A stretch of DNA of 8,819 nt from Leptolyngbya sp. SIO4C1 (GTDB lineage: Bacteria > Cyanobacteriota > Cyanobacteriia > Phormidesmidales > Phormidesmidaceae). Below the pieces are notes generated by a model, which saw nothing but the letters and a program-made list of their open reading frames with translations, ran no database searches and was not told the origin of the DNA. A program made the position numbers and the translations under genes. Below are positions 4,788-8,819 of this stretch, one piece after another; position 1 is the first letter of the stretch; every line of letters begins with the position of its first letter. Where the stretch lies: positions 1 through 8,819 of the forward strand of contig JAAHIA010000199.1 in NCBI GenBank assembly GCA_010671975.1. Reading direction: 5' to 3'.

Positions 4788-7625
4788 ATGACAACCAACT
4801 ATGGTGCTGAGCAGATTCAAGTTCTTGAAGGGTTAGAACCTGTTCGGAAGCGACCCGGTATGTATATCGGGACGACAGGACCGCGTGGCCTCCATCACCT
4901 AGTTTACGAGGTTGTTGATAACTCGGTCGATGAAGCCTTAGCTGGCTACTGCAATCAGATTGAAATTTCGATTAACGCCGACGGTTCTGTCACCGTCACA
5001 GACGATGGGCGCGGCATTCCGACTGATGTCCATCCGCGTACGGGTAAATCGGCGCTAGAAACGGTGCTGACGGTGCTGCACGCTGGCGGAAAATTTGGCG
5101 GCGGTGGCTATAAGGTCTCAGGCGGCCTGCACGGGGTGGGCGTCTCGGTGGTTAATGCCCTATCCGAGTGGGTTGAAGTCACTGTCTGGCGAGACAATAA
5201 GGTGCACGAGCAGCGCTTTGAGCGTGGGATGCCGGTCACCGAGCTGCAGGTCAAAAAAGACAGCAGCCATCCCAGCGGTACTCAGATTTCATTTAGGCCA
5301 GACACTCAGATTTTCACGGTTAGCACTGAGTTTGACTACGATACGCTAGCCGGCCGACTAAGGGAGCTAGCCTATCTGAATGCAGGCGTTGACATCACCT
5401 TTACCGACAATCGTCTAGAGCTGCAAAAAGACGGCAAGCCGCGCGTTTCTCGCTATCACTATGAAGGCGGCATCCGCGAATACGTTGAATATATCAATAA
5501 AGAAAAGCAGCCGATTCACGAAGATATCATCTTTGTCCAGAGTGAAAAGGACGGCGTTCAGGTTGAGGCGGCGCTGCAGTGGTGCGTCGATGCCTTTTCA
5601 GACAATCTGCTCGGCTTTGCCAACAATATTCGCACCGTTGATGGCGGTACCCACTTAGAAGGGCTAAAGGCGGTCCTGACGCGGACGATGAATAACGTTG
5701 CCCGCAAGCGCAATAAGCGCAAGGACAATGAATCCAACCTGGCTGGTGAAAACATCCGCGAGGGTCTGACCGGCGTGATTTCAGTCAAGGTGCCCGAGCC
5801 CGAGTTTGAGGGGCAGACCAAAACGAAGCTGGGCAATACCGAAGTGCGCGGCATTGTCGATTCGCTGGTGGGTGAGGCGCTGACCGAGTATCTCGACTTT
5901 AACCCTAGCGTCGCCGATTCGATTTTAGAGAAGGCAATTCAGGCCTTTAACGCGGCAGAGGCGGCTCGGCGGGCTCGCGAGCTAGTGCGGCGTAAGTCGG
6001 TGCTAGAGTCTTCGACGCTGCCGGGGAAGCTGGCAGACTGCAGCTCCCGCGACCCAGGCGAATCAGAAATCTTCATCGTGGAAGGCGATTCTGCAGGCGG
6101 CTGTTTTGCAGGCGATACAAAAATTGCGCTGGTCGACGGACGAGAGCTGAGCTTTGAAGACATCATTCGAGAGCAGGCAGAAGGTAAAGAACACTTCTGC
6201 TATACCATTCGCAACGACGGGAAAATAGGGATTGAGCGAGTATTACATCCTCGCAGAACGAAAGTCGACGCTACTGTTCTTAAAGTCACCTTAGATAGTG
6301 GTGAAGAAATTATCTGTACGCCAGATCATTTGTTCATGCTGCGAGATGGTTCCTATCGCGCGGCACAAGCTCTGACGCCGGATGATTCATTAATGCCGCT
6401 CTACCGTAAGCTCTCAGATATCAAGGAGCCAGGCATTACCATTTCAGGATACGAAATGGCTTGGGATCCGAAGTCTAACAGCTGGCTCTTTACCCACAAG
6501 CTGTCGGACTGGTGGAATCTTTGGCAGGGCATTTACAGCAAGTCTGAGGGCGACCATTGCCACCATGTTGATTTCGATAAGCGCAACAATAACCCGACGA
6601 ATCTGCAGCGTTTGCCGAAGGAAGCTCACTTAGACCTCCATCGTCAGCAAGCAGCAAGGCTTCTGCATCGTCCAGAAGTGGTAGAAAAATGCCGACAGCT
6701 GCGCCAAAGCGAAGCGTTCCGAGTTCGCACGAGCAACCGAATGCAGCAAAAAAGCGGCTATCTCGATTTGGCAGGCTATCGAGCCTATCGGCTAGAAACG
6801 GGCGATAAAACGCTGCTGAAGTTTGAGACGCTGCGCGATCGCTATTTCGACGGCAGTGCGGCCCGAGCGGCTGCAGCGGTTGAAAACTACAATCACCGCA
6901 TTGTTTCGATTACGCCACTGACAGAGCGGATTGATGTCTATGACATCGAAGTGCCCAATACGCACAATTTCGCCTTGGCCAGCGGTGTTTTTGTCCACAA
7001 CAGCGCAAAACAGGGGCGCGATCGCAGATTCCAAGCGATTCTGCCACTGCGGGGCAAAATTCTCAATATCGAAAAAACCGACGATGCCAAGATCTACAAA
7101 AATAACGAGATCCAGTCCTTAATTACGGCGCTGGGCCTGGGCATCAAGGGCGAAGAGTTCGATCCCTCGCAGCTGCGCTATCACCGCATCTGTCTGATGA
7201 CCGACGCTGACGTTGACGGCGCGCATATTCGCACGCTGCTGCTGACGTTTTTCTATCGCTATCAGCGCGAGCTAGTCGATCAGGGTTTTGTGTATATTGC
7301 CTGTCCGCCGCTTTATAAGCTAGAGCGCGGCCGCAACCATCACTACTGCTATAGCGAACGAGAGCTGCAGGAGCGGATTGCTGAGCTGCCGGCCAATGCC
7401 AACTACAACGTGCAGCGCTTTAAGGGTCTGGGTGAGATGATGCCGGCGCAGCTGTGGGACACCACCATGAACCCTGAGACCCGCACGCTGAAGAAGGTTG
7501 AGATTGAAGATGCGGCCGAGGCTGATCGCATTTTCACCGTACTTATGGGTGATCGGGTAGCCCCGCGCCGCGAGTTTATTGAGACCTACGGGCCGAAGCT
7601 AAAGCTGGCTGATCTAGACATTTAG
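4788..7625 (+). CDS. gyrB: DNA gyrase subunit B precursor containing an in-frame intein
   Basis: GyrB is the ATPase subunit of the A2B2 gyrase that introduces negative supercoils. The precursor has 945 residues; removing the 300-residue intein (439-738) leaves 645, the usual size for GyrB without the proteobacterial insert. The GHKL ATPase domain has the catalytic base E41 and Mg-binding N45 in YEVVDN, the DDGRGIP motif (72-78), and the glycine-rich lid GGLHGVGVSVVNALS. The transducer carries the ATP-contacting QTK loop at 343-345. The TOPRIM domain has E432 in VEGDSAGG and the acidic DADVDG (D806, D808, D810). The C-terminal tail has QRFKGLGEMMPAQLW and ends in the usual short form. The intein falls between G438 and S739, beside the TOPRIM glutamate, so unspliced protein should lack gyrase activity. 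ATG 4788 has a good AGGAG. The gene is divergent from miaA and ends in a hairpin terminator. Confidence 0.98.
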   Translation: MTTNYGAEQIQVLEGLEPVRKRPGMYIGTTGPRGLHHLVYEVVDNSVDEALAGYCNQIEISINADGSVTVTDDGRGIPTDVHPRTGKSALETVLTVLHAGGKFGGGGYKVSGGLHGVGVSVVNALSEWVEVTVWRDNKVHEQRFERGMPVTELQVKKDSSHPSGTQISFRPDTQIFTVSTEFDYDTLAGRLRELAYLNAGVDITFTDNRLELQKDGKPRVSRYHYEGGIREYVEYINKEKQPIHEDIIFVQSEKDGVQVEAALQWCVDAFSDNLLGFANNIRTVDGGTHLEGLKAVLTRTMNNVARKRNKRKDNESNLAGENIREGLTGVISVKVPEPEFEGQTKTKLGNTEVRGIVDSLVGEALTEYLDFNPSVADSILEKAIQAFNAAEAARRARELVRRKSVLESSTLPGKLADCSSRDPGESEIFIVEGDSAGGCFAGDTKIALVDGRELSFEDIIREQAEGKEHFCYTIRNDGKIGIERVLHPRRTKVDATVLKVTLDSGEEIICTPDHLFMLRDGSYRAAQALTPDDSLMPLYRKLSDIKEPGITISGYEMAWDPKSNSWLFTHKLSDWWNLWQGIYSKSEGDHCHHVDFDKRNNNPTNLQRLPKEAHLDLHRQQAARLLHRPEVVEKCRQLRQSEAFRVRTSNRMQQKSGYLDLAGYRAYRLETGDKTLLKFETLRDRYFDGSAARAAAAVENYNHRIVSITPLTERIDVYDIEVPNTHNFALASGVFVHNSAKQGRDRRFQAILPLRGKILNIEKTDDAKIYKNNEIQSLITALGLGIKGEEFDPSQLRYHRICLMTDADVDGAHIRTLLLTFFYRYQRELVDQGFVYIACPPLYKLERGRNHHYCYSERELQERIAELPANANYNVQRFKGLGEMMPAQLWDTTMNPETRTLKKVEIEDAAEADRIFTVLMGDRVAPRREFIETYGPKLKLADLDI
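6102..7001 (+). mobile_element. Class 1 intein in GyrB with an HNH homing-endonuclease core
   Basis: 300 codons encode a self-splicing intein. Block A starts at Cys1 (CFAGDTKIAL). Block B is IICTPDH, with T73 and H76. Block F is DVYDIEVPNTHNF (278-290). Block G is FVHN, with His299 and Asn300, followed by Ser as the +1 extein nucleophile. All splicing residues are present. Between blocks B and F lies an HNH core, CHHVDFDKRNNNPTNL (153-168), followed by H176 and H180. A retained module (about 218-265) leads into YNHRIVSI. The insertion point EGDSAGG|S is the one I recall for the GyrB intein of Synechocystis PCC 6803 (about 435 residues), with which this shares long runs. The present copy is about 135 residues shorter, with the join near residues 214-218. 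Sampled 60-base rows inside it are about 42-55% GC, against 47-70% in the sampled flanks. It carries a HIP1 site (6835-6842), so it has probably been resident for a long time. Confidence 0.95.
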
Positions 7626-7640
7626 CTTCCGCCGTTATTT

Positions 7641-7678
7641 AAAGAGCACCCTGAGCGTAGTCGAAGGGTGCTCTTTTT
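7641..7678. terminator. Hairpin terminator between convergent gyrB and acn
   Basis: A perfect 12-bp stem, AAAGAGCACCCT (7641-7652) with AGGGTGCTCTTT (7665-7676), encloses a 12-base loop. On the + strand it ends in a run of five Ts (7674-7678), so it is a good intrinsic terminator for gyrB. On the - strand the stem is followed by AAATAACGG, which makes a weaker terminator for the aconitase gene. The 71-base gap between the two stop codons holds little else. The core CCCTGAGCGTAGTCGAAGGG resembles a short dispersed motif I recall from many bacterial genomes. Confidence 0.88.
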
Positions 7679-7696
7679 ACTTTGCAGACGTTTTGC

Positions 7697-8819
7697 CTAA
7701 GCCGCGACCAGCTGCCGCAGCACGTAGTGCAAGATGCCGCCGTTGCGGAAATACTCCACCTCGTCGAGCGTATCAATTCGGCAGAGCAGCGGCTCTTCTG
7801 CGGTGCGACCGTCGGCATAGTGAATCGTCACCGTTACCGTCATGCGCGGCTGAACGCCCTGATTCAGGCCGGTTAGGTCGAAGGTTTCGCTGCCGTCTAG
7901 GTTAAGCGTATTGCGGTTGATGCCATCAGGAAACTGCAGCGGCAGCACGCCCATGCCCACCAGGTTAGAGCGATGGATGCGCTCATAGCTTTCGGCCACA
8001 ACCGCCTTTACACCCAGCAAGCGCGTTCCCTTAGCGGCCCAGTCGCGTGATGAGCCTGTACCATATTCCTTGCCAGCAATCACGATCAGCGGCGTGCCCG
8101 CTGCCTGATACTTCATCGAAGCATCGTAGATTGACATCTGCTCACCAGAAGGAATGTGCGTGGTGACGCCACCCGAGGTGCCCGGCGCCAGCTCGTTGGT
8201 CAGGCGAATATTGGCAAACGTACCGCGCATCATTACCTCGTGATTGCCGCGCCGCGAGCCGTAAGAGTTAAAGTCGAGCGGCACCACGTCGTGATTAATT
8301 AGGTAGCTGCCGGCTGGACTTTCTTTTTTGATTGCTCCGGCTGGCGAAATGTGGTCGGTGGTAATGCTGTCGCCCAGCAGCGCTAGCAGCCTAGCCCCGT
8401 GAATGTCGCCAAGGCTGCTGCCGTTGACCGAGGGCTGCATACCCTCAAAGTAGGGCGGATTCTGCACGTAGGTGCTATCGCTATCCCAGCCATAGGTCTG
8501 AGTTTCTTTCGCGTCAATCTTTTGCCAGGCCTGATTGCCGGTAAAGACGTTGCCATAGCGGCTGCGGAACATCTCGGGCGTTAGCGCTGACTCTAATACC
8601 GACTTAATTTCCTGCGTGGTTGGCCAGATATCTTTGAGATAGACCGGATTGCCATCTGAGTCTTGACCAATCGGCTCGGTCTTAAGATCGATGGCCAGAC
8701 TGCCTGCGATCGCATAGGCCACCACCAGCGGCGGCGAGGCCAGATAGTTGGCTTTAGTATGCGGACTGACGCGACCCTCAAAGTTGCGATTGCCGGAGAG
8801 CACCGCACCAACCACCAGG
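7697..8819 (-). CDS. acnA: Aconitate hydratase, AcnA/IRP type (C-terminal part only)
   Basis: Aconitase interconverts citrate and isocitrate through cis-aconitate using a [4Fe-4S] cluster. The window holds the last 373 residues of a protein usually near 890; the rest, including the cluster cysteines, lies beyond position 8819. The fragment opens in AVLSGNRNFEGR, the substrate-binding Arg/Asn motif, then has LASPPLVVAYAIAG, LLGDSITTDHISPAG, the swivelling domain motif GSRRGNHEVMMRGTFANIR, the active-site loop GKEYGTGSSRDWAAKG, ESYERIHRSNLVGMGVLPL, and the end GILHYVLRQLVAA with a TAG stop (7697-7699). These match the AcnA family rather than AcnB, which has a different domain order. The GTG at 8813-8815 is an internal valine, not a start. 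The gene converges on gyrB with the shared hairpin between them. Confidence 0.95.
   Translation of the reverse strand, partial: LVVGAVLSGNRNFEGRVSPHTKANYLASPPLVVAYAIAGSLAIDLKTEPIGQDSDGNPVYLKDIWPTTQEIKSVLESALTPEMFRSRYGNVFTGNQAWQKIDAKETQTYGWDSDSTYVQNPPYFEGMQPSVNGSSLGDIHGARLLALLGDSITTDHISPAGAIKKESPAGSYLINHDVVPLDFNSYGSRRGNHEVMMRGTFANIRLTNELAPGTSGGVTTHIPSGEQMSIYDASMKYQAAGTPLIVIAGKEYGTGSSRDWAAKGTRLLGVKAVVAESYERIHRSNLVGMGVLPLQFPDGINRNTLNLDGSETFDLTGLNQGVQPRMTVTVTIHYADGRTAEEPLLCRIDTLDEVEYFRNGGILHYVLRQLVAA

Noticed and set aside
6102..7001. A separate inserted gene or frameshifted gyrB
   Set aside because: The frame is continuous on both sides, and the ends match intein blocks A and G exactly, so it is an intein.
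6102..7001. Group I or II intron in gyrB
   Set aside because: The insertion is fully translated in frame and has protein-splicing motifs; no intron RNA features are needed to explain it.
7682..7905. Short + strand frames over the aconitase 3' end
   Set aside because: They are antisense shadows of a strongly conserved aconitase frame and show no family motif.
8399..8584. 61-codon + strand frame opposite aconitase
   Set aside because: It lies wholly antisense to aconitase; its hydrophobic look comes from the complement of conserved codons.

Overview
The window looks like chromosomal DNA of a cyanobacterium. Three signs support this. The octamer GCGATCGC (HIP1) occurs at least 11 times in 8.8 kb. 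There is a REC-DUF3685 (Ycf55-like) gene, a family I know from cyanobacteria and plastids. The gyrB intein closely resembles the one I recall from Synechocystis PCC 6803. The genus cannot be fixed from this sequence. I see no tRNA, rRNA, CRISPR array, insertion sequence or phage genes, and coding density is very high.

Layout. (1) Positions 34-1818, +: a membrane-anchored helical-repeat protein of unknown function. It has exactly two cysteines just past the membrane segment and an acidic tyrosine-rich tail. (2) Positions 1858-3660, +: a response-regulator-like protein with a C-terminal DUF3685 region, 39 bases downstream and probably co-transcribed. (3) Positions 3663-4646, -: miaA, convergent with the previous gene, with only 2 bases between the stop codons. 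(4) Positions 4647-4787: a divergent regulatory region with a likely extended -10 promoter and ribosome binding site for gyrB, and a small dyad. (5) Positions 4788-7625, +: gyrB, interrupted in frame by a 300-residue class 1 intein (6102-7001) that splits the TOPRIM motif EGDSAGG|S. (6) Positions 7641-7678: a strong hairpin terminator between convergent genes. (7) Positions 7697-8819, -: the C-terminal 373 residues of an AcnA-type aconitase that continues beyond the window.

The recognised genes are housekeeping: DNA supercoiling (gyrB), tRNA A37 prenylation (miaA) and citrate isomerisation (acn). They share no pathway. The most unusual element is the gyrB intein. It keeps all splicing residues and an HNH nuclease core, but appears to have lost about 135 residues of the nuclease region relative to the Synechocystis homologue. 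Active gyrase, an essential enzyme, depends on its excision. The first two genes form an uncharacterised pair: a membrane protein with a large extracytoplasmic domain beside a probable cytoplasmic receiver protein. I found no clear new defence or mobile system.
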